Source: a virus
Virus record (IMG/VR): IMGVR_UViG_3300044645_002371
Location: 1 to 34,344 of that record
DNA length: 34,344 bases
Direction: 5' to 3' (one strand)
The notes beneath the pieces were generated by a model that was not told where the DNA came from, searched no databases, and saw nothing but the letters and a program-made list of their open reading frames with translations. Positions 14,218 through 22,498 of the stretch are shown piece after piece. Position 1 is the first letter of the stretch; each line of letters begins with the position of its first letter. The position numbers were made by a program, and so were the translations under genes.

Positions 14218-16997
14218 CAATACGTCCTCCGAGTACGGTCTGTCGGGAGCATTCTACCCTTTACCTGGACCCCCACCAGCCGATATGTGACGTTTGATAG
14301 GTAAACCTCGACGCCAGGGGTAAGCCATTGGCCGAGGATTCCGTGGGTGCTAAAGGGTGCCCAGACCGCAGAGTCGCCTTCCGACAGCGAGTCGTTGACA
14401 ATCGTGCCCTCCCGGTCGGTGGGCTTGGACGTCAGGTAGGGGGTGTAGTCGTTGTTACGGTACAGCAGGGCGTTCCAGAACAGATTCCAACTGGACTTGC
14501 CTGAGCTTTCTACATCGCAGAACACACACCCAAGACTGCTAGGCTGCTTGACCACAAACTCCTCAGTCGGATCCTGCCCAATTCGCATCGGGTGCCCAAC
14601 CCACTTCAGGTAGATCGGATCAATGCTAATGTCGTGGCTCTCAGTCAAGCTTGAGTTGTCGCTCGCAGGTGCCACCACAAACTTCGCGGTGGTTGCGTCA
14701 ACGATCTGGAACTTCGTGTCAATGAAGTTCTTATCGTCATCGCGATTGGTGTACACGTACGACCCAATCATTCTGGCAGCAGCAGTCGCACTGGTAGTCG
14801 CAGGGTTGATGGTGTTCGTAGAGTTACGGACATCAACCACCGAAAGAGACTGAAGCGTGCAGGTGTTGTCGTAGTAGCTTACAGTATTCTTTGTTATCTT
14901 GAACCCATTGATCTTTGCTGACACAAAGTGGGCACACTCGCTATCAAACATGTACAGCACGGGATCTGCACCAGACTCCGGGAACGCCTTGTCACCCGCA
15001 TTCCGGCACGGCATGAACACAGCAGGCCGGAAGTTCGTGTTCGTCACGAGGTCCGGGTACGGCGCATTGGTTAGGAACAACGCACGGGGCACCAACTGTC
15101 CGTCCGTGTCCTGCCACCATCCCTGCGTGACCTTCCCGAAGTTCTGATCCCGCAACTCGCTCACCACCCCCGTTGAGAACCAGAACTGTACTGCCGTCTG
15201 GCGGGTGGGGTTTAGGATGTACATGCACAGCGTGGCTGGGTCGAACGCAATGCTGACCTTCGTTAACTCCTGCGCGCCAGACGTCCCCGAATACCACTCG
15301 TCCATCACCAAGTCATCAATGGACTGCACGTCATCCAACTTCCCATCCGGGAACACCGCCTTCAACCCCCGGTAGTTCAGGTAGTACACCACCGGACCCA
15401 CGCTGCATGCCGCATACGGCCCCACCACGCCGAAGCCCTGGTGCGCAGGCACGACCTTCACGAACCCGCTGCTCTTGTCGAAGAGCTGCACGCCGATCCG
15501 CGTCAGGCCCGCCATGATCTGCCCAGACCGGCGGAAGCAAGTAACCGCATCACCAACGCTTGGCGGCTTGTACTGGCTCTTGGCCGTGAACAACTCAACG
15601 CTGCTCTCAGTGCTGGAACTCCACCGGGTCTCACCCGTACCCGTCAGGTCCGACGTCCCCTCGCTAATGTTCCCCACCAGCAGGGTCCCGTCCAACATCC
15701 CCGCAGCACCGCCCTTCGGCATCGTCTCGTAGTACGCGCTGCGGTCGGTGTACACGTCCTGCATCACCAGCGCGCTGTCCTTCAACTGGTACGCGTACCG
15801 GAAGTACTTGATGTTGCCACCGCTCGGCAACGTACCACCGCTTGTCCGGATCGGTAGGTCAGTCACCGTGTACGTCGTACTCAGCGTGATCTGCGCCTCA
15901 AGCTGCAAGATGCCCCCCGTATACGCACCCGCCGCATTCTGGGTCCGCACGCTTCGGTACACGTTTAGCGTGTCGAACTTGCTGCTGTCGTAGATCCCGT
16001 CCAGGAACAGCTTCTTGTCGGTCGTCCCCGAGAACGTGAAATCCACGTTGTCGCTGATCTGCGTCTTGCGACCGCTCAGACTGTCCTCAAACTGGACCGC
16101 AAGGCTGTACGTTCCCTCTTCCAGCAAGCACCCCGTCCCCAAGTTCGACACCACAAACGGACCCGCACCACCCGTACCAGCAGCAGGCGTAGTCGAATCG
16201 TTGATGCGGCAGAACACCACGCTCCCCGCCGGATTCGCCACGTTGGTGGGGTCAGGGAACGACGACGCAAGGTGCGCACTGCTCGCAGCAGTCGGGAAGT
16301 CCACCTCAACCGGCGGCGTCGACCCGTCAACGAACATACGGGCATTTGGCTTCTTGCCCGCACCTGCACTCGTATTGACCTGCGGCGTCGTTTCCTGCGG
16401 GCTCGCAACGTACTTGAAGTAAATGCTGACCGGCACGCTCCCGCGCTGGAAAAAGTACACGGCCTTGCCAGTGGTCTCGACCGTCATAATCGAGTTGTTC
16501 TTGTTGTCCACGGGACTCAGCACACCAGCGTCGCCGATGTTCTCCTTCAGCACCTTGCACTTCCACTCATCCACAGGCGTACCGCCCGTGTTCTGCGGCG
16601 CGTAGTAGTCCATCAGCAAGTCGTAGTTGCTGTTGCAAGACACGCCAGCCACGTCGTTCGGACGCTTCGCTACATACACAAATCCCCACACCCGCTTGTC
16701 CGACCCCGCAATCACGCTAAACGACCAGAAGTCAATCACGCTCGATCGGTGCCCAAGTGCAACGTACGGGTTCACATTGCTGTTGCCGGGAAACTCAGTC
16801 CCCGGCGCTTCGGTCATCTTGAAACGGTGCATCTCCCGGAACCCAGGGAACGGCTTTAGCCCACCATCACTCGAGCCGTCAACCCCCACCAGCTCGCTGG
16901 CGGATCCGATGGGCACACCAGTGCGAGAAGTGGACTTGTTCTCGCTCACCTTCAGGAGCGAGTAGGGCCAGATGATGTCTGTCTCGGGGACCTGCAT
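14217..16997 (-). CDS. Tail nozzle-like protein (926 aa, gp12-type)
   Basis: The protein is long, beta-rich and poor in charged helices, with many Gly/Thr/Ser/Asn turns, including SVSIYFKYVA-like strands and RRTY at the end. It begins VPETDIIWPYSLLKV. The size and position after a connector-like gene match tail tubular/nozzle proteins (T7 gp12 class, usually about 800 residues). GAGGG precedes the ATG. No enzymatic motif was noted. The assignment rests on size, composition and order; a tail spike is a less likely alternative. Confidence 0.6.
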   Translation of the reverse strand: MQVPETDIIWPYSLLKVSENKSTSRTGVPIGSASELVGVDGSSDGGLKPFPGFREMHRFKMTEAPGTEFPGNSNVNPYVALGHRSSVIDFWSFSVIAGSDKRVWGFVYVAKRPNDVAGVSCNSNYDLLMDYYAPQNTGGTPVDEWKCKVLKENIGDAGVLSPVDNKNNSIMTVETTGKAVYFFQRGSVPVSIYFKYVASPQETTPQVNTSAGAGKKPNARMFVDGSTPPVEVDFPTAASSAHLASSFPDPTNVANPAGSVVFCRINDSTTPAAGTGGAGPFVVSNLGTGCLLEEGTYSLAVQFEDSLSGRKTQISDNVDFTFSGTTDKKLFLDGIYDSSKFDTLNVYRSVRTQNAAGAYTGGILQLEAQITLSTTYTVTDLPIRTSGGTLPSGGNIKYFRYAYQLKDSALVMQDVYTDRSAYYETMPKGGAAGMLDGTLLVGNISEGTSDLTGTGETRWSSSTESSVELFTAKSQYKPPSVGDAVTCFRRSGQIMAGLTRIGVQLFDKSSGFVKVVPAHQGFGVVGPYAACSVGPVVYYLNYRGLKAVFPDGKLDDVQSIDDLVMDEWYSGTSGAQELTKVSIAFDPATLCMYILNPTRQTAVQFWFSTGVVSELRDQNFGKVTQGWWQDTDGQLVPRALFLTNAPYPDLVTNTNFRPAVFMPCRNAGDKAFPESGADPVLYMFDSECAHFVSAKINGFKITKNTVSYYDNTCTLQSLSVVDVRNSTNTINPATTSATAAARMIGSYVYTNRDDDKNFIDTKFQIVDATTAKFVVAPASDNSSLTESHDISIDPIYLKWVGHPMRIGQDPTEEFVVKQPSSLGCVFCDVESSGKSSWNLFWNALLYRNNDYTPYLTSKPTDREGTIVNDSLSEGDSAVWAPFSTHGILGQWLTPGVEVYLSNVTYRLVGVQVKGRMLPTDRTRRTY

Positions 16998-17006
16998 CCC
17001 TCAATC

Positions 17007-17345
17007 CTACCCGTTTACCGGCCATTTCCCCAGCGGGCACTTGGCCGCAGGCATGCCCCATTTCACCTGCAATTTGCTGCGTTCCCACTCCGGGCACCCG
17101 CAGCTCTTGCAGTACCACTCCTCGTCCCCCGCCTTCTTCACGCTCTCGCACTCCCCACACGCCAACTTCCGCGCCTCGAGCACGGGCAACTCGACCTTCC
17201 CCACCAGCCCGCTCACCTCTGCCTTCGCGTACTCCACCGCCTTCCGCACCAACCCCACCCGTTTGCCCCCATGAACGGTCAACTCACCCGACTCGTTGTC
17301 GTGCTCAAACGAGTACTCCCAGTCACCGATGCGCACATTGTTCAT
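17007..17345 (-). CDS. Cys-rich zinc-ribbon-like small protein
   Basis: The C-terminal half holds CxxC (C63, C66), then CxxCxC (C79, C82, C84) in EEWYCKSCGCPEW, and C103 near the end, a zinc-ribbon-like arrangement. The N-terminus has strands IGDWEYSFEHDNESGELTVHGG. The ATG overlaps the fibre-like gene stop as ATGA. Small zinc-binding proteins next to tail genes occur in several phages, with an assembly or fibre-attachment role possible. Zinc binding is likely; function is unknown. Confidence 0.55.
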   Translation of the reverse strand: MNNVRIGDWEYSFEHDNESGELTVHGGKRVGLVRKAVEYAKAEVSGLVGKVELPVLEARKLACGECESVKKAGDEEWYCKSCGCPEWERSKLQVKWGMPAAKCPLGKWPVNG

Positions 17346-18844
17346 GAGATCTGGAAACTCCCCGTAATTGTCTCAACACCATTAAATGTGGGAGCAGCAC
17401 TAATAACTGGAGTGATTGTGTTGTATGAAGCAACTACCAAAAAATTCCCAATGAACGTGCACGGACAAGTATTTCCTGAAAGATATGCGCCTGAACAATC
17501 TTTCAAACCACATCCATCCCAGCTTAATGGTCCAAGTCCATTTGGACCTTCAATGTCATAAATTGCCCCCGTGAAGTCGTAACACTGATTTTCAAACGGG
17601 CCACTTGGCGGACCAGTAGTGCAAGAAGAGCAAACAAGATTCCATTCGTTAATAGAAAGAGTTCTATCGTTGCTCCAAGTTCCAAAACTTGATGAGTTGT
17701 AGCTTTGGGATGATGAACCAGATGTGGTGCTCCATCTGTTTGAAAGCCCCAAGTAACTGTTTGAAGCAGACTCAAGAGTTCCAATTGTAGAACTACCTGA
17801 AATTAGTTTAGGAAACCAGGTCCTGCGAAGAAAACTTTCGAGCCCCGCAATATTGTTTGGAAGCCCTTCAGCAACAGCGTCAAACCTTAGCTGGATCAGA
17901 AACGGAGAACCAGCACTGAGTCTGACCGGTGGAACTGTTCCGTCTCCAGATCCAGGGGCAATCAAGTCACCGATGTCGATGATGTACAAGCTGTGCGTGC
18001 ATGCAGTAGAAAGCGGCTGCGACTTTGACTGCTTTAAGTCCTGCGTCTCCGCCGGTGTTCTTGCCTGCGCAGTAATCGTCGCAGTGAAGAACCCAGCTGA
18101 GTTGATCGACGTGCGCACAGCAGTCAGCAACCCAGAATAGGTCGTTGTCGTTCCGGCACCGTTCGTCAACTTCAGAACCCCACCAGCTACCTCCACCACC
18201 CACGGGCCTGCTGCAAGCCCAGCGGCCGTAAGCACGAGCGTCATCCCCGCAACACGCTCAGACGCAACACCTGCCCAGTCAATCGTGTATGAAGCCGCCG
18301 ACGACGGCGTCGTTTGGTTTGTCGTTGTTCCGGTTATGTAATCGTCAAAAACATATGACGTTGAGTCTGCGCTTGACGGGCAACAACTTCCATAAACGGT
18401 ATATGCCGTGGATGAACCAACTTGCGCACCAAGGCTATATGACCTAAATCTAGACACGCGGTTAAACAAGCAACGCCTGAACTTGAATTGCAGGGATGCA
18501 GCAACGACTGTGTTCGTTCCTGGCCTTACCACAGGACCCCCAGCTCCGGTAGTAATCGTGCTAGATGCTAAATCCCACCGTGCATTTCCGGTTCCAAGGT
18601 TTGACAAATTATAACTGTTTACGCCTGACGCTATTGAACCCCAACTGGTGGTAAATGAACCAACCGGGCATCCTGGATGGTTTGTAATTGTCTTTGAATC
18701 TTCAAAGACAAGACCGCTTGCACTGAAGTTGTTTGTGTTCGTGTAGCTGCAGGCAATGGTGGTAAACGGGCAGGTGGGGATCTGGTTGTTACTGAGCCCG
18801 CCGTTTGCGCAACACGCCGCAAGTAGCCGTCCACCCACGCTCAT
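17342..18844 (-). CDS. Cys-rich tail fibre/receptor-binding candidate (500 aa)
   Basis: The start is the ATG at 18844, which overlaps the previous stop as ATGA; an upstream in-frame extension to 18931 would run through the preceding gene. The protein is rich in Ser, Thr, Asn and Gly and predicted beta, as in tail fibres, but has about 16 cysteines (CC pairs near residue 11 and in GSCCPSS; CxxC in SSC and NTCPC). GC content is much lower than in neighbouring genes (about 37% at 17401-17460). Low GC and position suggest a fast-evolving or acquired receptor-binding protein. Its role is inference. Confidence 0.5.
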   Translation of the reverse strand: MSVGGRLLAACCANGGLSNNQIPTCPFTTIACSYTNTNNFSASGLVFEDSKTITNHPGCPVGSFTTSWGSIASGVNSYNLSNLGTGNARWDLASSTITTGAGGPVVRPGTNTVVAASLQFKFRRCLFNRVSRFRSYSLGAQVGSSTAYTVYGSCCPSSADSTSYVFDDYITGTTTNQTTPSSAASYTIDWAGVASERVAGMTLVLTAAGLAAGPWVVEVAGGVLKLTNGAGTTTTYSGLLTAVRTSINSAGFFTATITAQARTPAETQDLKQSKSQPLSTACTHSLYIIDIGDLIAPGSGDGTVPPVRLSAGSPFLIQLRFDAVAEGLPNNIAGLESFLRRTWFPKLISGSSTIGTLESASNSYLGLSNRWSTTSGSSSQSYNSSSFGTWSNDRTLSINEWNLVCSSCTTGPPSGPFENQCYDFTGAIYDIEGPNGLGPLSWDGCGLKDCSGAYLSGNTCPCTFIGNFLVVASYNTITPVISAAPTFNGVETITGSFQIS

Positions 18845-19590
18845 GTGCAGGTTCCGTCGATTGGGTTGGGCGCAGAGAACCAGTACAGCGAAGCACCAGT
18901 GGGATCGTCTGTGTACTCCATGCACACCCATGTATTGACTGGCACGTTCTTGAAGTAGTACTGCGTGCCGGTCACGAGCTGGGCCGCACTCGTTGAGTAA
19001 CCGTACGACGGAGTGGCTGTCGTGTTGTTTCGCTCAAGTAGGTTGTACGCAAAGACTGTGCTGCCGGAAGCCGAACCGTTGACATAGGGCTGGACCGTAT
19101 ATCGCCACCTCGCCGTGCCCGTGTACCCAGCAGGCGTCTGATCTACCGCAGTGATCTGGCCGTACTCCAGCGTAGTGCCACCACCACCGCCGCCTGTGTC
19201 CTGGTAGTTGACGTCCACCGACGTGGGGCCCGTAGACGTCACCGACACAAAGCCAGTGCCCGTAAAGTTGACCGTATCCACCCCGGGAATCGGCGTGCCG
19301 CTGTTGGGCACTACCGTAATCCCCGTAATCCCACCGCCGCCCCCACCAGTCCCGAAGCCGGGGAACGCAATGGGCGGGCCCATGGTGAGGTTGGGGAACG
19401 CGAAGTTGAACGAGCCGCCCTGGATGTTGGGGATGCCGATAGGAGGGAACCCAAGTCCCGTTTGCCCAGCCGGTGGATTGATGGACGGCAGATAGCCGGA
19501 CCCCACCCCGCCACGGGTCATCTGGCCGGGGAACCGCTCGACGTGCATGAACGTCGGAGTCCTGAAGTCATCGGGGAGCCCGATTGCCAT
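18841..19590 (-). CDS. Gly-rich tail structural protein (249 aa)
   Basis: The start is ATG at 19590, overlapping the upstream stop as TGATG and preceded by GGAGG; an upstream in-frame ATG lies inside the previous gene. Two polyglycine linkers (GTGGGGGGITG near residue 82 and DTGGGGGGTTLEYG near 132) separate beta-rich parts (VDTVNFTGTGFVSVTSTG; ARWRYTVQPYVNG). The C-terminus ends in a WFSAPNPIDGTCT sequence. It is probably a tail fibre or tail-tip component next to the Cys-rich protein. Confidence 0.55.
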   Translation of the reverse strand: MAIGLPDDFRTPTFMHVERFPGQMTRGGVGSGYLPSINPPAGQTGLGFPPIGIPNIQGGSFNFAFPNLTMGPPIAFPGFGTGGGGGGITGITVVPNSGTPIPGVDTVNFTGTGFVSVTSTGPTSVDVNYQDTGGGGGGTTLEYGQITAVDQTPAGYTGTARWRYTVQPYVNGSASGSTVFAYNLLERNNTTATPSYGYSTSAAQLVTGTQYYFKNVPVNTWVCMEYTDDPTGASLYWFSAPNPIDGTCT

Positions 19591-20516
19591 CAGATCCTCC
19601 AGTACTGGCCGAGCGGGTTGTCCACCGTGTCCTTCTGCCACGCCTTCGGCATGCGCATCTGAATGTTGCTGTTGCGGTCCATCAGCGTCTTCATGGCATC
19701 CCGGTACTGCGCCTGGATCATGCCGTAGTGTTCGCCGCTGATCTTCCGGTACCCCGCCATCTTCATTGCGCTAGCAGCCGCAACCGCCTCATACATCGGC
19801 TCGGCACCCTCCGGCGCAATCTCGTATGCAGTCATCGCCGTGTTGTTGGTGAACGGCCTGCGCACGGTCGCAGTCCAGTTGCTGCTCGTGCCCTTTTCCC
19901 AGCTCTCAATCATCCGCTCCTCAATTACGCCACCCGTAGACGTGCTAATGAGTCGGAGCATTGAACCGACGTACGCGCTGGGCCTACGGTCGAACGTCCC
20001 AAGGGTCGCTACCGTCGACGCAAGGTTGAACACGACCTGCGTATACGTGCCGTTCATAGTCGCGCCTGTAGCAACCGACGAGTACACCGGCTGGAAGTCA
20101 CCGCTCGGGCAGTACCACAGTTCCAACGTGGAGAAGTCCGCGTCCGGATACGGCATAAACGAAAGCAGGTTGCCCTCGATCTGCCAGTTCGGGCCACGGT
20201 AGTTGTAAAGGCCCCGAGGAACCGCCTCCTGCGTCACCACTCCATACTCGTCAACGATCGCCAGACGCCACACCTCTCCGACGCAAGGGGGCAGCTGGTA
20301 ATACTGCTGGCTCTTCGTGAGCGGGAACGTGAGTCGCTTCAGCACGGGGTTGGTCGCACTGTTGTTCAGCCTGCTGGTCACGCTGGCGAACGCGGGCTGG
20401 AAGATGTGCCGAACGATGTAGTCGTCCGAGTACTTGGCCTCCATGTCCGGATCGTCCAAGTACCCGCGAATCCGTTCGATGGCGGTCTTCAGGAGGCTGT
20501 TGCTTGAGTCTGCCAT
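19590..20516 (-). CDS. Head-tail connector/adaptor-like protein (308 aa)
   Basis: The N-terminus (AIERIRGYLDDPDMEAKYSDDYIVRH) begins with a helical, charged segment typical of podovirus tail adaptors (T7 gp11-like), followed by beta segments (RLTFPLTKSQQYYQLPPCVGEVWRLAIVDEYG). The C-terminal helix segment AVAAASAMKMAGYRK precedes the end. Placement before the tail fibre and nozzle genes supports a ring between portal and tail. The family call is moderate. Confidence 0.6.
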   Translation of the reverse strand: MADSSNSLLKTAIERIRGYLDDPDMEAKYSDDYIVRHIFQPAFASVTSRLNNSATNPVLKRLTFPLTKSQQYYQLPPCVGEVWRLAIVDEYGVVTQEAVPRGLYNYRGPNWQIEGNLLSFMPYPDADFSTLELWYCPSGDFQPVYSSVATGATMNGTYTQVVFNLASTVATLGTFDRRPSAYVGSMLRLISTSTGGVIEERMIESWEKGTSSNWTATVRRPFTNNTAMTAYEIAPEGAEPMYEAVAAASAMKMAGYRKISGEHYGMIQAQYRDAMKTLMDRNSNIQMRMPKAWQKDTVDNPLGQYWRI

Positions 20517-20517
20517 G

Positions 20518-21069
20518 TCAGGTCGCCTTTGCCATTGCCATGAGCTCGCTCACGGTTTCGCTGTACTGCTTGGTGCACTCGCTCGGTGCCATCCAACCGC
20601 ATGCCCCGTCCTCCAGCGCGCGGGCACCCTCATCCATCCCGCGACTCCGCATGTACTTGACGGCACCCTTCTTGCTTTCAATGCGCTCGTCCTTCATCGC
20701 ACGACGGTGGGAGTTGGCGCGCTTCAGGCGTTCCTTCATCGACTCCACCATCTCGTCCACCGGCTTGCAACGCGCAATCAGCGCCTCCCCCACCAACCTA
20801 CCGCTGGTGGGGTCATTCGGGTGCGCTGGCATCGACTCCAGCTCTAGGGCCACCGGCGAGTCCGTCTGGCTCGGGTGGAATAGCCACTTTGCCAGAACCC
20901 AACTGTTCGCTCTCTTGTGGTGGTACACGAACAGATCCTTGATGCCCGTCAACCGACGGGCGTACAGAATCCATTCCCCGTCCGCGCACACCTCGTGGTC
21001 CTCCGACATGGCGAGTCCCGCGCATGCTGCCTCCCATTTGGGGTCAAAGACAATCTCGATCTCACTCAC
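20518..21069 (-). CDS. Unknown 183-aa protein
   Basis: GTG at 21069 overlaps the previous stop as GTGA. The N-terminal half is alpha/beta with aromatic residues (GEWILYARRLTGIKDLFVYHHKR; SWVLAKWLFHPSQTD). The C-terminal half is a charged helical segment (VDEMVESMKERLKRANSHRRAMKDERIESKKGAVKY). It contains a facing pair of Chi-like motifs at 20788-20812. No family is recognised; it lies directly before the connector gene. Confidence 0.55.
   Translation of the reverse strand: MSEIEIVFDPKWEAACAGLAMSEDHEVCADGEWILYARRLTGIKDLFVYHHKRANSWVLAKWLFHPSQTDSPVALELESMPAHPNDPTSGRLVGEALIARCKPVDEMVESMKERLKRANSHRRAMKDERIESKKGAVKYMRSRGMDEGARALEDGACGWMAPSECTKQYSETVSELMAMAKAT
20788..20812. repeat. Facing pair of Chi-like motifs (hairpin)
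   Basis: CCCCACCA (20788-20795) and TGGTGGGG (20805-20812) face each other around a 9-base loop and can form an 8-bp stem inside the gene at 20518-21069. Left copy is the CCCCACCAACC variant; right copy is a full plus-strand 10-mer. Confidence 0.8.
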
Positions 21070-21320
21070 TCGAAGTCACCTTTCTTGCGAGCCTCACGGA
21101 TCTGGCTCCTGAACTGCCCCAGCGTCATCTCCTCTGGGGGCCACGTACCAAACCGCTTCTTGTAGAAGTTCCGCTCGCCAACCGTAAGCATACGCCCCCT
21201 GTCACCCGGATCAACCTTCTTTGGCGCAGGCCGCGGCAATGGCTTGGGCGGCGGAGTCCGCGGTACATCCGGGGCTTCCGCCATCTTCTTCATGAGCCAC
21301 GCCAGGTTCTCCGGCTTCAT
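21066..21320 (-). CDS. Unknown 84-aa Pro-rich protein
   Basis: The proposed start is ATG at 21320, which overlaps the stop of a five-codon minicistron as ATGA; a farther in-frame ATG at 21398 would overlap the upstream gene by 65 bases. The sequence has a helical start (KPENLAWLMKKMAE), a Pro-rich linker (PRTPPPKPLPRPAPKK) and a basic C-terminus (ERNFYKKRFGTWPPEEMTL). It is probably a small assembly or packaging accessory; no family is recognised. Confidence 0.5.
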   Translation of the reverse strand: MKPENLAWLMKKMAEAPDVPRTPPPKPLPRPAPKKVDPGDRGRMLTVGERNFYKKRFGTWPPEEMTLGQFRSQIREARKKGDFE

Positions 21321-21334
21321 CGCTTCTTCGCCAT
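21317..21334 (-). CDS. Five-codon minicistron MAKKR
   Basis: ATGGCGAAGAAGCGATGA begins inside the upstream stop (TAATG) and ends in an ATGA overlap with the next gene. It repeats, in 5 codons, the start of the nearby basic proteins. It could carry reinitiating ribosomes between the two genes. Translation is inference. Confidence 0.3.
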   Translation of the reverse strand: MAKKR

Positions 21335-22044
21335 TATCGTTCTCTTGTGAGAAGTTGTGGAGGCACCATTTCTGAAAGCGCCCACTCGGGGATTTCAAGC
21401 TTTCCAGACCTCAACCGAGCGGGAGCAGATCCTCTTTGGGGATCAATGCCGGCTCTCTTACGAATGATAATCCGGGAGATTGGGTTTGATTCAACCGGGT
21501 ACTTCATTTGGCGACCTAGCTCAGACGCCAAAATCCGGAAAGCATCTTCACGAGACAGCCTCTTAATGGCCTCCTCAACTGGCAAGGAAAGCAAGGCAAG
21601 TCTCTGTTCCCGCAATGATGTCGGAAGATTTAAACCAGAAGGTACGCCTTCGGATACTTCTACAAACGCACGAGGCAACCTATGCGCCACGCCTTCCGGA
21701 AGCCTTTGCTTGAGCATCGCAAACTCATCAAAGCTGGTGGGGTTCTCGTTGATCCTCGGCTCAAGTCCCCGCTTCAAAATAGCCTCTACTCGGCCTTCAG
21801 GAGTAAAGTGATACGCTCGACCTCTTCCAACGTTGTAACCCATTGCTGGGTCCATGAGCAATTCTCGAAGCTGATTCTCTGTAAGTACACCCAGTTTGGA
21901 AATTTCTTCAACGGCTTTTCGATAGCGGTCTTGAATATCACCGCGCACCTTTAGACGTGGATGCTTTCCGCTTCGGTACTTGGCTAGGGAAATAGGTCCG
22001 CCACCCCGTTGTTCTGTTTCCTTTGGATACAGCTTAATCGGCAT
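21334..22044 (-). CDS. Possible ADP-ribosyltransferase-like protein (236 aa)
   Basis: Residues 78-96 read YHFTPEGRVEAILKRGLEP, which resembles the YHxT...ILxxGL start of ART/DarT-like or Tpt1-like folds. The C-terminal segment LEIPEWALSEMVPPQLL (217-233) matches the acidic-hydrophobic end of such folds only loosely. Between them lies a helical region. AAAGGGAAG precedes the ATG. If real, it could modify host or phage molecules; the catalytic glutamate cannot be assigned with certainty, and a structural origin is an alternative. It lies between tail genes and the small-protein cluster, after a hairpin at 22063-22092. Confidence 0.4.
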   Translation of the reverse strand: MPIKLYPKETEQRGGGPISLAKYRSGKHPRLKVRGDIQDRYRKAVEEISKLGVLTENQLRELLMDPAMGYNVGRGRAYHFTPEGRVEAILKRGLEPRINENPTSFDEFAMLKQRLPEGVAHRLPRAFVEVSEGVPSGLNLPTSLREQRLALLSLPVEEAIKRLSREDAFRILASELGRQMKYPVESNPISRIIIRKRAGIDPQRGSAPARLRSGKLEIPEWALSEMVPPQLLTRER

Positions 22045-22062
22045 GGCTTCCCTTTATCGAAA

Positions 22063-22092
22063 GGGGGGCAGGCCAGTTACGACCTGCCCCTG
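22063..22092 (-). terminator. Hairpin between small-protein cluster and ART-like gene
   Basis: GGGGCAGG (22065-22072) pairs with CCTGCCCC (22083-22090) around a 10-base loop. On the minus strand it is followed by CCCTTTCG, a weak T-run. It may attenuate transcription from the small-protein cluster into the ART-like gene or stabilise the upstream message. Confidence 0.45.
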
Positions 22093-22124
22093 CGGGAGTC
22101 CCTGCCCGCCCACCCTCAAGTGGA

Positions 22125-22259
22125 CTACAGACCCTTGCCGAACTTCAGGCGGGGGGTCTTCTTGTTCTTGCGCCCAAATCGGGAAGTTGACTTCAATCCG
22201 GCGGGTTTCAACTTCCGCCGAAATCGTTCCTTCAGGGCTCTCAGCGGATTCGGGCCCAT
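22125..22259 (-). CDS. Tiny basic protein (44 aa)
   Basis: MGPNPLRALKERFRRKLKP begins at an ATG that overlaps the preceding stop as TAATG; the product has 44 residues with many Arg and Lys (SRFGRKNKKTPRLKFGKGL at the end). The charge suggests nucleic-acid binding or a packaged basic peptide. No family is known. Confidence 0.5.
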   Translation of the reverse strand: MGPNPLRALKERFRRKLKPAGLKSTSRFGRKNKKTPRLKFGKGL

Positions 22260-22417
22260 TACTTGCGACCGCCGCCTCCGCCACGAATCTGGCCCGCACC
22301 AAGTGAAAGTTGACGCATCGAATCCGCAGTCTTAGAAACGCTGCGTCCGCGGGGACCGCCAGACATCTTGTTCATGAGAGGATTCTTGCCCTTGACCTTG
22401 ATCTTCTTGCCGTACAT
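22259..22417 (-). CDS. Tiny basic protein with shared start (52 aa)
   Basis: The ATG at 22417 follows AAAGGA. The product begins MYGKKIKVKGKNP, close to the MAK-type start of nearby genes, and ends with a Gly-rich, basic GGGGGRK tail. It ends in a TAATG overlap with the next gene. A DNA-binding or capsid-internal basic protein is plausible; the family is unknown. Confidence 0.5.
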   Translation of the reverse strand: MYGKKIKVKGKNPLMNKMSGGPRGRSVSKTADSMRQLSLGAGQIRGGGGGRK

Positions 22418-22426
22418 GGTGTTCCT

Positions 22427-22498
22427 TTACTTGCAGCCGCAGCTGCACTTGCCTGTTCCACAACGCTTACAACCCTTGACCTTGACCTTCTTAGCCAC
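22427..22498 (-). CDS. 23-residue five-cysteine peptide
   Basis: A GTG at 22498, with AAGGAG 10 bases upstream inside the end of the previous gene, opens a 23-codon frame that starts MAKKVKVKGCKRCGTG and ends KCSCGCK. Cysteines at 10, 13, 18, 20 and 22 make a compact metal-site pattern, like a metallothionein fragment or a half zinc finger. The MAKKVKVKG start matches its neighbours, which argues for a real gene. Function is unknown. Confidence 0.5.
   Translation of the reverse strand: MAKKVKVKGCKRCGTGKCSCGCK

Noticed and set aside
18845-18931. Longer start of the Cys-rich fibre-like gene at 18931
   Set aside because: It would run through the coding end of the previous gene; the ATGA overlap at 18844 fits the pattern of the operon.
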